Assembly (NCBI GenBank): GCA_018449715.1 | Contig: JAAVVA010000007.1 | Location: 124,001 to 188,000 of the forward strand | Length of the DNA stretch: 64,000 nt | Direction: 5' to 3' | From: Acidobacteriaceae bacterium dw_441 | GTDB lineage: Bacteria; Acidobacteriota; Terriglobia; Terriglobales; Acidobacteriaceae | The notes under the pieces: generated by a model | The model's input: only the letters and a program-made list of their open reading frames with translations | The model's database searches: none | Told to the model about the DNA's origin: nothing | Part shown: positions 19,454 to 27,477 of the stretch, piece by piece | Position numbering within the stretch: the stretch's first letter is position 1 | Layout: each line of letters begins with the position of its first letter | Made by a program: the position numbers and the translations under genes

Positions 19454-19836
19454 CACGCTACTTCTCCCCTGGAGCGCTTACCGCGACGGAACCACGTCAT
19501 CCCCAGCAGCACCGTCGAAACGGGCAGAAACCAGAACAACAGCACAAGGTACTGGTCGCTCGAATCCGGCGCGCCCATCGGGGCAATGTCGTACTCGTCC
19601 AGCAACGTCCACACCGCCGTCACCAGGATCACCACCATTGAGGAGCAGACCGCCAGCGGAGCCCACAGGCTTCGGATGCGATCCCGCCGCGCCGACATCT
19701 GCTCGGCCCGCGCCCGCACCACCCTGTGCGTCCGGTTTACCAGCGATGCTCCCGCCCCGGACCGGAGCGACGCCAGCGCTTCCCGCGCCAGTACCCTCTC
19801 CCGATCCGTCCCGATTTCTTCCACCACTTCCTTCAT
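19453..19836 (-). CDS. Two-TM protein translationally coupled to the sigma factor
   Basis: 127 residues. A basic, charged N-terminal cytoplasmic region (1-58) is followed by two hydrophobic helices (about 60-80, LAVCSSMVVILVTAVWTLL; and 96-115, YLVLLFWFLPVSTVLLGM) and a basic end RRGKRSRGEVA. Its ATG overlaps the sigma stop codon (ATGA, 19833-19836). The position directly behind an ECF sigma gene and the soluble-then-TM layout fit an anti-sigma factor, but the HxxxCxxC zinc motif of ZAS-type anti-sigma factors is absent, so the role is only inferred. Confidence 0.75.
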   Translation of the reverse strand: MKEVVEEIGTDRERVLAREALASLRSGAGASLVNRTHRVVRARAEQMSARRDRIRSLWAPLAVCSSMVVILVTAVWTLLDEYDIAPMGAPDSSDQYLVLLFWFLPVSTVLLGMTWFRRGKRSRGEVA

Positions 19837-20555
19837 CCCTTCGCCTCCGCCACCACAGGGCGATAACTTCTCAACTTTTCCAGCTCCGGTTTCAACGAAG
19901 CCAGCCCGCGGTACAGCCGCGATTTCACCGTCGAAAGAGGAGCGCGGGTCACCCCGGAGATCTCCTCCAGCGACATCTCCTCGTAGAAGCGCAGCACCAG
20001 CACCTCGCGATACGAGGTATCCAGCGTCAGCAACACGGCGGCCACCTCCGCCGAGTCCTCCCGCGTCGTAAACTGCTCCAGCGGCGAAGGCCCCGTCGTT
20101 GCTACCTCGAACGGACGGTCGTCCTCGTCGCTCTCGCTCATCTCGTCCAGGCTCGCCATCGTCCGCTTGCGCGAAAGATCGATTACCAGGTTGCGAGCAA
20201 TCGTGAACAGCCAGGTATCGAACCTGGCCTTGCCGTTGTACTGCGCGCCGCGCACCAGCACGCGCATCCACGTCTCCTGAAAGAGATCCTCAGCCGTCTC
20301 GCGGCGTCCGGTCAGAAACAGCAGATAGCGCAGCAAACGGTGCTGATACTGCTCGATCAGCTGATCCAGAAGCTCGGCATCCTGCCGCTTCAGGCCACGC
20401 GCAATTGCCGCATTCTCTTCCTGAGTCAGCGCAACCTGCGCCGCCGTGATGGATAGGGCTCCGTTCACTGAGGAATTGACGCGATCTCCCTCCAAAAAGT
20501 CTCCATTTTGGACCTTCTGGCGTGAAAAACCTCGTTTTGCGTCTGAACGGCCCAT
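19833..20555 (-). CDS. ECF-type RNA polymerase sigma factor
   Basis: 240 residues. Region 2 (about 45-115) includes QYQHRLLRYLLFLTG, AEDLFQETWMRVLV and FDTWLFTIARNLVIDLSRK; region 4 (about 165-225) includes YREVLVLRFYEEMSLEEISG and LSTVKSRLYRGLASLKPEL. It redirects RNA polymerase to a small regulon. ATG 20555 is chosen after GGGAATCGGAAG; an ATG at 20660 would extend the protein over the divergent promoter region. First gene of a four-gene operon (sigma, TM protein, TM zinc ribbon, LytTR regulator). The intergenic space to rlmB (about 100 bases) should hold both promoters. Confidence 0.92.
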   Translation of the reverse strand: MGRSDAKRGFSRQKVQNGDFLEGDRVNSSVNGALSITAAQVALTQEENAAIARGLKRQDAELLDQLIEQYQHRLLRYLLFLTGRRETAEDLFQETWMRVLVRGAQYNGKARFDTWLFTIARNLVIDLSRKRTMASLDEMSESDEDDRPFEVATTGPSPLEQFTTREDSAEVAAVLLTLDTSYREVLVLRFYEEMSLEEISGVTRAPLSTVKSRLYRGLASLKPELEKLRSYRPVVAEAKG

Positions 20556-20658
20556 CTTCCGATTCCCTCGAAAAAGCCACGAACAATAGATATCCCTAAA
20601 TTGTACGGTGCAGTGGCCCGCCTTCGTCCAATGTTTTTTGAGCCTGTAAACTTGTTTC

Positions 20659-21459
20659 ATGGAAGTTCTTTACGGGCTGCATCCGGTCGAAGAAGCCCTC
20701 CGCGCCGGCTCCGGACGCCTCGACCGCATCTCGATCTCACGGGAGCGCCGCGATGCCAAGCTGGAGCGCATCGCCTCCCTCGCCCGCTCCGCCGGGGTTC
20801 GCGTCTCGCAGGAATCGCGCGACCAGCTCAACCGCATCGCCAAGACCGAGTCCCACCAGGGCGTCGTCGCCTACCTTCGCGAGCGCGCCTTCCTCACCAT
20901 CGAGGACATGCTCGCCCCCGCGCCCGACGGCCAGCCCCGCTTCTTCCTCGCGCTCGACGGCCTCGAAGACCCCCACAACCTCGGGGCGCTCCTGCGCACC
21001 GCGGACGGCGCGGGAGTCGATGGAATCATCCTCCCCGAGCGCCGCAGCGCCTCCATCACCGCGACCGTCGCCAAGACCTCCGCCGGCGCCTCCGAGCACG
21101 TCCGCGTCGCCCGCGTCACCAACCTCGTCCGCGCGCTCGAGCAGATGAAGAAGGCCAACGTCTGGGTCGTCGGACTCGACGAGCGCGGAACCCCCGACTA
21201 CACCGACTTCGACTTCTCCTCCGACTGCGTGCTCGTCCTCGGGCGCGAAGGCGCGGGCCTGCACGACCTCGTCAAGAAGACCTGCGACCACCTGCTCCGC
21301 ATCCCGATGGCGGGAAAGGTCTCCTCGCTCAACGTCTCGGTCGCCGGGGCCGTCGTCATGTACGAGGCCATGCGCCAGCGGCGCGGCTCCTCCGTCCAAC
21401 CGAAGACCCCTCCCGCGTCCGCCGCACCCAAAAAGCGCAAGGGCCTCGGCAGTATTTAG
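20659..21459 (+). CDS. rlmB: 23S rRNA (guanosine-2'-O)-methyltransferase
   Basis: 266 residues of the SPOUT/TrmH class. The N-terminal substrate-binding domain begins EVLYGLHPVEEALRAG. The trefoil-knot domain holds the three signature motifs: ALDGLEDPHNLGALLRTADG, VLVLGREGAGL, and IPMAGKVSSLNVSVAGAVVM. It methylates the ribose of G2251 (E. coli numbering) in 23S rRNA. The C-terminal 20 residues are a basic Pro/Ala tail. ATG 20659, monocistronic or leading into the peptidase-like gene 16 bases downstream. Confidence 0.93.
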   Translation: MEVLYGLHPVEEALRAGSGRLDRISISRERRDAKLERIASLARSAGVRVSQESRDQLNRIAKTESHQGVVAYLRERAFLTIEDMLAPAPDGQPRFFLALDGLEDPHNLGALLRTADGAGVDGIILPERRSASITATVAKTSAGASEHVRVARVTNLVRALEQMKKANVWVVGLDERGTPDYTDFDFSSDCVLVLGREGAGLHDLVKKTCDHLLRIPMAGKVSSLNVSVAGAVVMYEAMRQRRGSSVQPKTPPASAAPKKRKGLGSI

Positions 21460-21475
21460 GACAAGCAGCCCATTG

Positions 21476-23536
21476 ATGATCCGTTCCCCCTTCTTCGCCG
21501 CTCTTCTCGCAGCCTCCACGCTCGCTCCGGCACAGACCTCCCATCCCCGCCGCCACGCCTCCCACCCAGCCGCCAGCCAGAGCTCTTCCAGCTCCAGCCA
21601 GCAGAGCCCTGCCGCCCAAAGCAACGAGGCCGACCCAAACCGACCGCAGCCCCGGCCCATCAGCCGCCCCGCACGCACGCCCGAGGCCGAGGTCGCCGCC
21701 ATCACCGACGCCGAGCGTTCCTCCCTCGACTTCACCGCATGGGACCTCGACCTCCACCTCGAGCCCGCGACCTCGCACCTCGCCGCGCGCGCCCGCTTCA
21801 CCGTCCGCAACAACACCGCCGCCCCCATCACGCGGCTCACCCTCCAGCTCTCCTCCACGCTCCACTGGGAAAGCCTTACCTCCCCCACCCCCCTCACCTT
21901 CACCGAGCACCCCCTGCCCACCGACGCCGACCACACCGGCCAGGCCACCGAGGCCCTCGTCGTCCTTTCGCAGCCCATCCTTCCGGGCACCTCGCTCACC
22001 CTCACCGGCTTTTACTCCGGCGACATCCCGGCCTCCTCCGAGCGCCTCACCCGCATCGGCGCCCCCACCGAGCAGGCCGACCACGCCGACTGGGACCGCA
22101 TCGCCGGCGACCTCACCGCCCTGCGCGGCTTCGGCAACGTCCTCTGGTACCCCGTCTCCTCACCCGCCCTCTTCCTCGGTGACGGAGCAAAGCTCTTCCA
22201 GTCCGTCGGCCTCTCGCGCCTCCAGCAGGCAGCGTCCACGCTCCGCGTCCGTCTCGCCGTCGAGTACGTCGGCGAGCCCCCGGTCGACGCCTTCCTCAAC
22301 GGTCGCCGCCAGCCCCTCGACCACATCACCGAGGAGCCCAATGCCACCGTCGCCGAATCGCACGGCGTCGCCACCACCGACTTCGCCGCCGCGCCTATCG
22401 GCTTCCGCACCCCCAGCCTCTTCCTGACCTCGTACGCGGCGAAGCCCTCGGACAACCAGCTTCTCTCCGTCATCACCAGCCGCCCCGAGGCTATCCCCCC
22501 GTACACGGCGGCCTCGAACAACATCGCCCCCCTCCTGCGCGACTGGCTCGGCGACGCTCCGCTCACGCAGCTCACCCTGATCGACCAGTCCGGCCAGCCC
22601 TTCGAGGACGACGCTCTCCTCGCCGTTCCACTCTCCGCCACCGATGCCCGCCAGATCACCCCGGCGATGGTGCATTCGCTGACGCACTCTTGGTTCCACT
22701 CCTCACTTCCGTGGCTCAACGAGGGAGTCCCCCAGTTCCTCTCGCTCCTCTACACCGAGACCACCGACGGCCGCGACAAGGCCCTCCTCGAGCTTCGCCA
22801 GATCATCAACCCGCTCACCTTGGTCGAGCCAGAGGCTCCCACCGCGCCTCGCCCCTCCGCGCGCGCAGAATCCGGCAGCAGCAGTTCCTCCAGCAGCTCG
22901 TCCGCCCCCAGCAGCCACAACGACGCCCCACCCGCGCCGCTGCCGTCCACCCTCACGCCGCCTCCGGGCCAGCCCGGCCAAAGCCTGATCGCCGCCCACG
23001 ACGAGGTCTACTACCGCGCCAAGTCCGCCGCCGTCCTCTGGCTTCTGCGCTCCGTCACCGGCGACGACGCCATGAAGAAGGCCCTGCAGCTCTACCGCGA
23101 CGAGGTCCGCCACGCCGACCCGAAGGCCCCCGAAGACCCGCACGCCTTCCAGCGCGTCCTCGAAGCCGCTTCTCACATGGACCTCTCCGCGCTCTTCGAC
23201 GACTGGGTCTACAACGACCGTGGCCTCGCGGACCTCTCCATCGTCAACGTCACCCCGCGATCGCTTCCCGCCCGCAACGGCAAGGGCGTCAGCTGGCTGG
23301 TCGCGGTCGAGATCCGCAACGCCGGTTCGGTCGCGGTCGATGTTCCGGTCACCGTGCGCTCGGGAACCCTCACCTCCACCCAGCGCGTCCACATCGATGC
23401 GCGCTCCAGCACCTCCACCCGCATCGTCTTCGAAGGCGTTCCGAAGGAGGTCCTCGTCAACGACGGCACCATCCCCGAGACCACCGACCCCGTCCACACG
23501 GCCGAGGTCAACACCGACGCCCCCACGGTGCCATAA
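21476..23536 (+). CDS. Exported M1-peptidase-like protein with degenerate active site
   Basis: 686 residues. A signal peptide (MIRSPFFAALLAASTLAPAQ) is followed by a Ser/Pro/His-rich spacer to about residue 80 and a beta-rich domain (about 80-290; LDLHLEPATSHLAARARFTV) like the N-domain of M1 aminopeptidases. The catalytic-domain remnant is at 395-420: H400-SLT-H404, SWF, then WLNEG with Glu416. In M1 enzymes the motif is HExxH followed by a second Glu about 18 residues on. Here the general-base Glu is Ser401 and the spacing to Glu416 is shortened, so aminopeptidase activity is doubtful. A Ser-run linker at about 465-495 and a beta-rich C-terminal domain follow. ATG 21476, 16 bases after rlmB. 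Confidence 0.8.
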   Translation: MIRSPFFAALLAASTLAPAQTSHPRRHASHPAASQSSSSSSQQSPAAQSNEADPNRPQPRPISRPARTPEAEVAAITDAERSSLDFTAWDLDLHLEPATSHLAARARFTVRNNTAAPITRLTLQLSSTLHWESLTSPTPLTFTEHPLPTDADHTGQATEALVVLSQPILPGTSLTLTGFYSGDIPASSERLTRIGAPTEQADHADWDRIAGDLTALRGFGNVLWYPVSSPALFLGDGAKLFQSVGLSRLQQAASTLRVRLAVEYVGEPPVDAFLNGRRQPLDHITEEPNATVAESHGVATTDFAAAPIGFRTPSLFLTSYAAKPSDNQLLSVITSRPEAIPPYTAASNNIAPLLRDWLGDAPLTQLTLIDQSGQPFEDDALLAVPLSATDARQITPAMVHSLTHSWFHSSLPWLNEGVPQFLSLLYTETTDGRDKALLELRQIINPLTLVEPEAPTAPRPSARAESGSSSSSSSSSAPSSHNDAPPAPLPSTLTPPPGQPGQSLIAAHDEVYYRAKSAAVLWLLRSVTGDDAMKKALQLYRDEVRHADPKAPEDPHAFQRVLEAASHMDLSALFDDWVYNDRGLADLSIVNVTPRSLPARNGKGVSWLVAVEIRNAGSVAVDVPVTVRSGTLTSTQRVHIDARSSTSTRIVFEGVPKEVLVNDGTIPETTDPVHTAEVNTDAPTVP

Positions 23537-23549
23537 ATCGCAAGGTATC

Positions 23550-23587
23550 GGGTGCCCATATCTGACGGTTTTATCGTCAGATACGGG
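23550..23587 (+). repeat. REP hairpin, copy 3
   Basis: GGGTGCCC, arm ATATCTGACG, loop GTTTTATCG, complementary arm TCAGATA, and terminal CGGG. It sits 14 bases after the peptidase-like gene and before the TPR gene. The loop is the same as in the other four copies while the arm sequence differs. Confidence 0.75.
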
Positions 23588-23716
23588 TTTTGCAGGATGT
23601 CTCATTTATCACTCATTTCAAAGCTCTGCGCGGGGGAGAACCCCGTAAACGGCCCCGCACCCTTGCACTGCCCCCGCTGCTCCCCTAAACTCCACAGGAA
23701 GAGTCGAATAATTAAA

Positions 23717-25555
23717 GTGCTTTTTCCTTACAAAACCGCGGCATCTCTCCTCCTGGCAACCTGGTTCCTTACTCCCGGCGCGAACGCCCAGACCCCACGC
23801 TCCTCTGGCAGCTCCAGCTCCGGTTCGGCTTCCTCCAGTTCGTCCAGCTCCAACCTCGAATCCGACGCCCCGGCCGATACTCCGCGCCGCCCTCCGGCGC
23901 GTCCGCGCGTCTCCCAGCCCGAGGCTGGCGGAGCCGCCATCACCCTCGAAACCAGCGAGCCGCTCTTCGACATCGCCGTCGCCCTGAACACCTGCGGCTA
24001 CGACACCGGCCTCGACAGCTCCGCCCCGGTCCGCGGCAAGATCCGCGACGAGGTCAACCAGGCTCTCGCCTCCGCCTCGCCTGAGGCCCGCGACCACCGC
24101 GACGCTCTCTGCGGATATATCCGCGAGCACAACCTCGGCGACTCCAGCCTCAACCTCGCGCAGTACATCTCTCTCTCGCTGTACCTAAATCCTCCACCGC
24201 AGCTCACCCCCTCGGTCGAAGAACCGGACCTTCCCCCCGACTCCACGCAGGTCGTCAACATTCTTCCCCTGCTCCGCACCTTCGCCGAGGACATCAACCT
24301 GCACGCCCTCTGGGTGACGCACCGCTCCGAGTACGAGCAGCTCGTCGACATCGCGCACGCCCCTCTCACCAAGGCCATCCTCGACACCAACGTCTACCTG
24401 CGCCTCCCCGTCTCGAGCTACGACGGCCGCCGCTTCCTCGTGCTGCTTGAGCCCATGCTCGCGCCCTCCACCACCAACGCCCGCATCTACGGAACCGACT
24501 ACATCGTGGTCGCCTCGCCCAGCGGCAAGCCTCTCGGCCAGGTCCACATGGACGAGATCCGCCACACCTACCTGCACTACGAGATCGAGCCGATGGTCTA
24601 CGCCCGCGCCAGCGCGATGGATCGGCTCCAGCCTCTGCTCAAGGCCGTGCAAAACGCCCCGCTCGAGTTCACCTACAGGTCCGACGTCGCCGCCTTCCTC
24701 ACCGAGTGCATCATCAAGGCGGTCGAGGCCCACACGATGGACACCGGCTCCCCGCGCCCGAAGCGCCCCGGCCAGATCAAGCAGCGCTCCGAAGCAGCCG
24801 CCTACGAGGCGGAGCTGACCGCATGGGAGCGTCAGGCCGAGACCGTCCGCCGCAAGCAGGTCGATCTCGACGTGCACCAGGGATGGGTTCTGGCCAGCTA
24901 TTTCTACGAGAAGCTCGGGCAGATGGAGCGTGACGGCGGCAGTCTGAAAGAGGACATCGCAGAGATGGTCTACGGCATGGACGTCGACCGCGAGCGCCAC
25001 TCCGCCGAGCAGATCGTCTTCCTCCCCGAGGGTTCGCGCGATTTCGTCAAGCGCTCACCCCGCCAGCTCAAGGGACTCGACCTGGCTGAGGTCAAGCTGA
25101 TGAAGGGCGACATCGACGGGGCCGACCAGATGGCAAACGAAGCCCTCAAGACCAATCCCAACGACCCGCAGGCCAACTACCTCGCCGGTCGCATCGAGTT
25201 GATGCAGGGCGACCCCGACGCTGCCACGACGCACCTCAACAAGACGCTTTCGCTCGCGAAGGACCCTCGCACCCTCGCCTGGGCACACATCTACCTCGGT
25301 CGCCTTTACGACGTATCCCGCGACCCCGAACGCCCCGGCGAAGAGCATCCCGAGCGCGAAAAGGCCCTCGCCGAGTACAAAGCCGCCCTCGCCGTCCGCG
25401 ACTCCCAGCCCGACACCCGGGCCGCCGCCGAAAAGGGCCTCAAGGAACCCTTCCTTCTCCCCAAACGGGACAACGGGAAGGACGACGACAACGCCCCCCT
25501 GGACCCCAGCGGCAAGGCTGAAAAGGAAGCCTACCGCCCGTCTGCGCAGAAGTGA
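23717..25555 (+). CDS. Exported TPR-repeat protein
   Basis: 612 residues. A signal peptide of about 23-26 residues (LFPYKTAASLLLATWFLTPGANAQ) precedes a Ser-rich low-complexity stretch. A large helical domain of unknown family (about 75-445; LNTCGYDTGLDSS, EIRHTYLHYEIEPMVYARA, AFLTECIIKAVEAH) is followed by TPR-like repeats (about 470-580; KGLDLAEVKLMKGDIDGADQ, PQANYLAGRIELMQGDPDAA). The HxxLHxxxEP-like pattern HTYLHYEIEP resembles an HExxH site but lacks its Glu position. GTG 23717 is chosen because an earlier start would read out of the REP hairpin; the AGGAAGAG 13 bases upstream is a little distant. Probably periplasmic. Function unknown. Confidence 0.78.
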   Translation: MLFPYKTAASLLLATWFLTPGANAQTPRSSGSSSSGSASSSSSSSNLESDAPADTPRRPPARPRVSQPEAGGAAITLETSEPLFDIAVALNTCGYDTGLDSSAPVRGKIRDEVNQALASASPEARDHRDALCGYIREHNLGDSSLNLAQYISLSLYLNPPPQLTPSVEEPDLPPDSTQVVNILPLLRTFAEDINLHALWVTHRSEYEQLVDIAHAPLTKAILDTNVYLRLPVSSYDGRRFLVLLEPMLAPSTTNARIYGTDYIVVASPSGKPLGQVHMDEIRHTYLHYEIEPMVYARASAMDRLQPLLKAVQNAPLEFTYRSDVAAFLTECIIKAVEAHTMDTGSPRPKRPGQIKQRSEAAAYEAELTAWERQAETVRRKQVDLDVHQGWVLASYFYEKLGQMERDGGSLKEDIAEMVYGMDVDRERHSAEQIVFLPEGSRDFVKRSPRQLKGLDLAEVKLMKGDIDGADQMANEALKTNPNDPQANYLAGRIELMQGDPDAATTHLNKTLSLAKDPRTLAWAHIYLGRLYDVSRDPERPGEEHPEREKALAEYKAALAVRDSQPDTRAAAEKGLKEPFLLPKRDNGKDDDNAPLDPSGKAEKEAYRPSAQK

Positions 25556-25590
25556 AACAGAAGTAAGACAGAAATGATGCAGAAGTAGAG
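25547..25590 (+). repeat. Four 11-bp tandem units, each carrying a stop codon
   Basis: CAGAAGTGAAA, CAGAAGTAAGA, CAGAAATGATG, CAGAAGTAGAG. Bases 7-9 of the units are TGA, TAA, TGA and TAG. The first TGA is the stop of the TPR gene. Because 11 is not a multiple of three, consecutive units place stops in all three forward frames. Confidence 0.7.
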
Positions 25591-25657
25591 CAGCAATCCG
25601 GCCGTTCCTCTCCCCGCGGCCCTTCGCATTTCTGTAAAGTTAATAGGGAGAGGAATC

Positions 25658-26545
25658 ATGCCGACGCGCCGCAGAAAGACCGCACGGGTCCCGCTTAACG
25701 ATACCCTCGTTCCCCTCTGGGAGCATCGCTTCAAGCGTCCGGAGTTGCTGACCCTTGCCCTGACGCATCGCTCGCTGGCCTACGAAACCAGCCCCGAGTC
25801 TCTGCACAACCCCTCCACCGATAACGAGCAGCTTGAGTTCGTCGGCGACGCCGTCCTCGGACTTGCCGTCGCCGAAGGCCTCTACCGCCGCTTCCCACAG
25901 GCCCGCGAGGGCGAGCTGACCCGCCTGCGCGCCTCGCTCGTCAGCCGCCGCCACCTCGGCCACGTTGGCCAGCGCATCGGCCTGGGAGCAATGCTGCGCC
26001 TCGGACGCGGCGAAGAGCAGAGCGGCGGACGCGAGAAACCCGCGCTGCTGGCCAACGCGCTCGAAGCCGTCATCGCGGCTCTCTATCTCGACGGAGGCCT
26101 CGAGGTCTCCCGCAGCTTTATAGAGCGCCACATTATCGAGCCGTCCATTCCTGACCTCCACGAGGCCCTTCGCGCCGGGGACACCTTCAGCGGCGCCATC
26201 GGCGACCACAAGTCCGCCCTGCAGGAGCACCTGCAGGCCTCCGGACGCGGCCAGCCCCAGTACGTCCTCACCGCCCAGAGCGGCCCCGACCACCAGAAGC
26301 TCTTCCGCGTCGAGGTCCGCATCCCCGACGGCCTTGGCGGCTCCCGCGCCCTGGCCGAATCCGAGGGAACCACCAAGAAACAGGCGCAGCAGCGCGCAGC
26401 CCGCATCGCCTTCGAGCAGCTCATCGCCGAGCAGTCCGGGGAGCACCCCGCGCCTCCGGCCCCAGAAACCCCGCCCCACTCCGGCAATGGAGCGGGCAAG
26501 CCCGGCATCGAAGCCGCCCGCGGCGGCATCAAAGTAGAGAGATGA
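25658..26545 (+). CDS. rnc: Ribonuclease III
   Basis: 295 residues. The endonuclease domain (about 15-165) carries the signature NEQLEFVGDAVLGL at 56-69 with the metal-binding Glu and Asp, and a second acidic site in LANALEAVIAALYLDGG. A dsRNA-binding domain follows at about 190-260 (DHKSALQEHLQASGRGQPQY and GTTKKQAQQRAARIAFEQLI). It cuts double-stranded RNA in rRNA and mRNA processing. The C-terminal 35 residues are a Pro/Gly-rich extension beyond the usual 225-250 residues. ATG 25658 follows GGGAGAGGAATC. The stop overlaps the ATG of the next gene (ATGA), so it is coupled to signal peptidase. Confidence 0.96.
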   Translation: MPTRRRKTARVPLNDTLVPLWEHRFKRPELLTLALTHRSLAYETSPESLHNPSTDNEQLEFVGDAVLGLAVAEGLYRRFPQAREGELTRLRASLVSRRHLGHVGQRIGLGAMLRLGRGEEQSGGREKPALLANALEAVIAALYLDGGLEVSRSFIERHIIEPSIPDLHEALRAGDTFSGAIGDHKSALQEHLQASGRGQPQYVLTAQSGPDHQKLFRVEVRIPDGLGGSRALAESEGTTKKQAQQRAARIAFEQLIAEQSGEHPAPPAPETPPHSGNGAGKPGIEAARGGIKVER

Positions 26546-27381
26546 GCACCCCGGCGACCACTCCCGGTCTCCCCCTCGAAGGCGCGTCCCCGGCCAGCGC
26601 CTCCCCGATCCCCGTTCGTCTCTCTGACGCCCGCCCCTCCGCTCCCCGCCAGCAGGAGCCCTCCCCCGGAATCCTCCCTGCGGTCCAGTCGCTCATCACG
26701 ATCATCGTCGTGGCTCTCTTCATCGTCACCTTCACGGTCCAGCCCTTCCGCATCCCCTCCGGTTCGATGGAGCCGACCCTGCTGATCGGCGACTTCCTCC
26801 TGGTCGACAAACAGGTCACGACCGACTCCCTCGGCTCCTCCGTCCTGCCCTCGCCCACCATCCACCGCGGCGACGTCATCGTCTTCCACTTCCCCCTCGA
26901 CCCCGACACGCACCTCGTCAAGCGCGTCGTCGGCATCCCCGGCGACCGCATCCGTCTGCGCGGCGGCCACGTTCTGGTCAACGGCCTTCGCCTCGACGAA
27001 CCGTACGCGATCTACCGCCCCGCCGGTCCTGACAACTTCCGCGACAACTTCCCCCGCCTCCAGAACGCCGACCCTGCCATCGACTCCCGCTGGTGGGTGC
27101 GCATGCGCAAGCTCATCGACAACGACGAGCTGATCGTCCCCGACGGCAACTACTTTGTCCTCGGCGACAACCGCAACGACAGCGAGGACAGTCGCTACTG
27201 GGGCTTCGTCCCGCGTGAAAACATCGTGGGCCGCCCCGTCGTCGTCTACTTCTCGCTGCGACAGGACGACGCCCCCAGCTACATCGTTCCCCGCGCCGCC
27301 GGAATCGCTCTCGGCAGCGCCGACCAGTCCTTCCCCGGTCGCTTCGCCCGCTGGAACCGCGTCTTCCACGTCGTCCGCTAG
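26542..27381 (+). CDS. lepB: Signal peptidase I, first copy
   Basis: 279 residues, inner membrane. A Pro-rich cytoplasmic N-terminus (1-45) precedes one TM helix (about 48-66). The catalytic Ser75 lies in IPSGSMEPTLL and the general-base Lys127 in HLVKRVVGIPGD. The box GDNRNDSEDSRYWGFVP completes the S26A family. It cleaves signal peptides from exported preproteins. It overlaps rnc by four bases, and a second, different signal peptidase I gene follows 96 bases later. Confidence 0.95.
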   Translation: MSTPATTPGLPLEGASPASASPIPVRLSDARPSAPRQQEPSPGILPAVQSLITIIVVALFIVTFTVQPFRIPSGSMEPTLLIGDFLLVDKQVTTDSLGSSVLPSPTIHRGDVIVFHFPLDPDTHLVKRVVGIPGDRIRLRGGHVLVNGLRLDEPYAIYRPAGPDNFRDNFPRLQNADPAIDSRWWVRMRKLIDNDELIVPDGNYFVLGDNRNDSEDSRYWGFVPRENIVGRPVVVYFSLRQDDAPSYIVPRAAGIALGSADQSFPGRFARWNRVFHVVR

Positions 27382-27477
27382 CATTAACCTCCCGGCGAAT
27401 CCCTCCCCTTCAAATCCCCCGCAATCCTTCACGGGAAGCGATACACTGGAACGAGCATTTTCGGAGAAGCCCCGTCG

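Noticed and set aside
23552..23716. An N-terminal extension of the TPR protein starting before the REP hairpin
   Set aside because: The extension reads through the repeat, has no signal-peptide pattern, and the GTG at 23717 gives a proper signal sequence.
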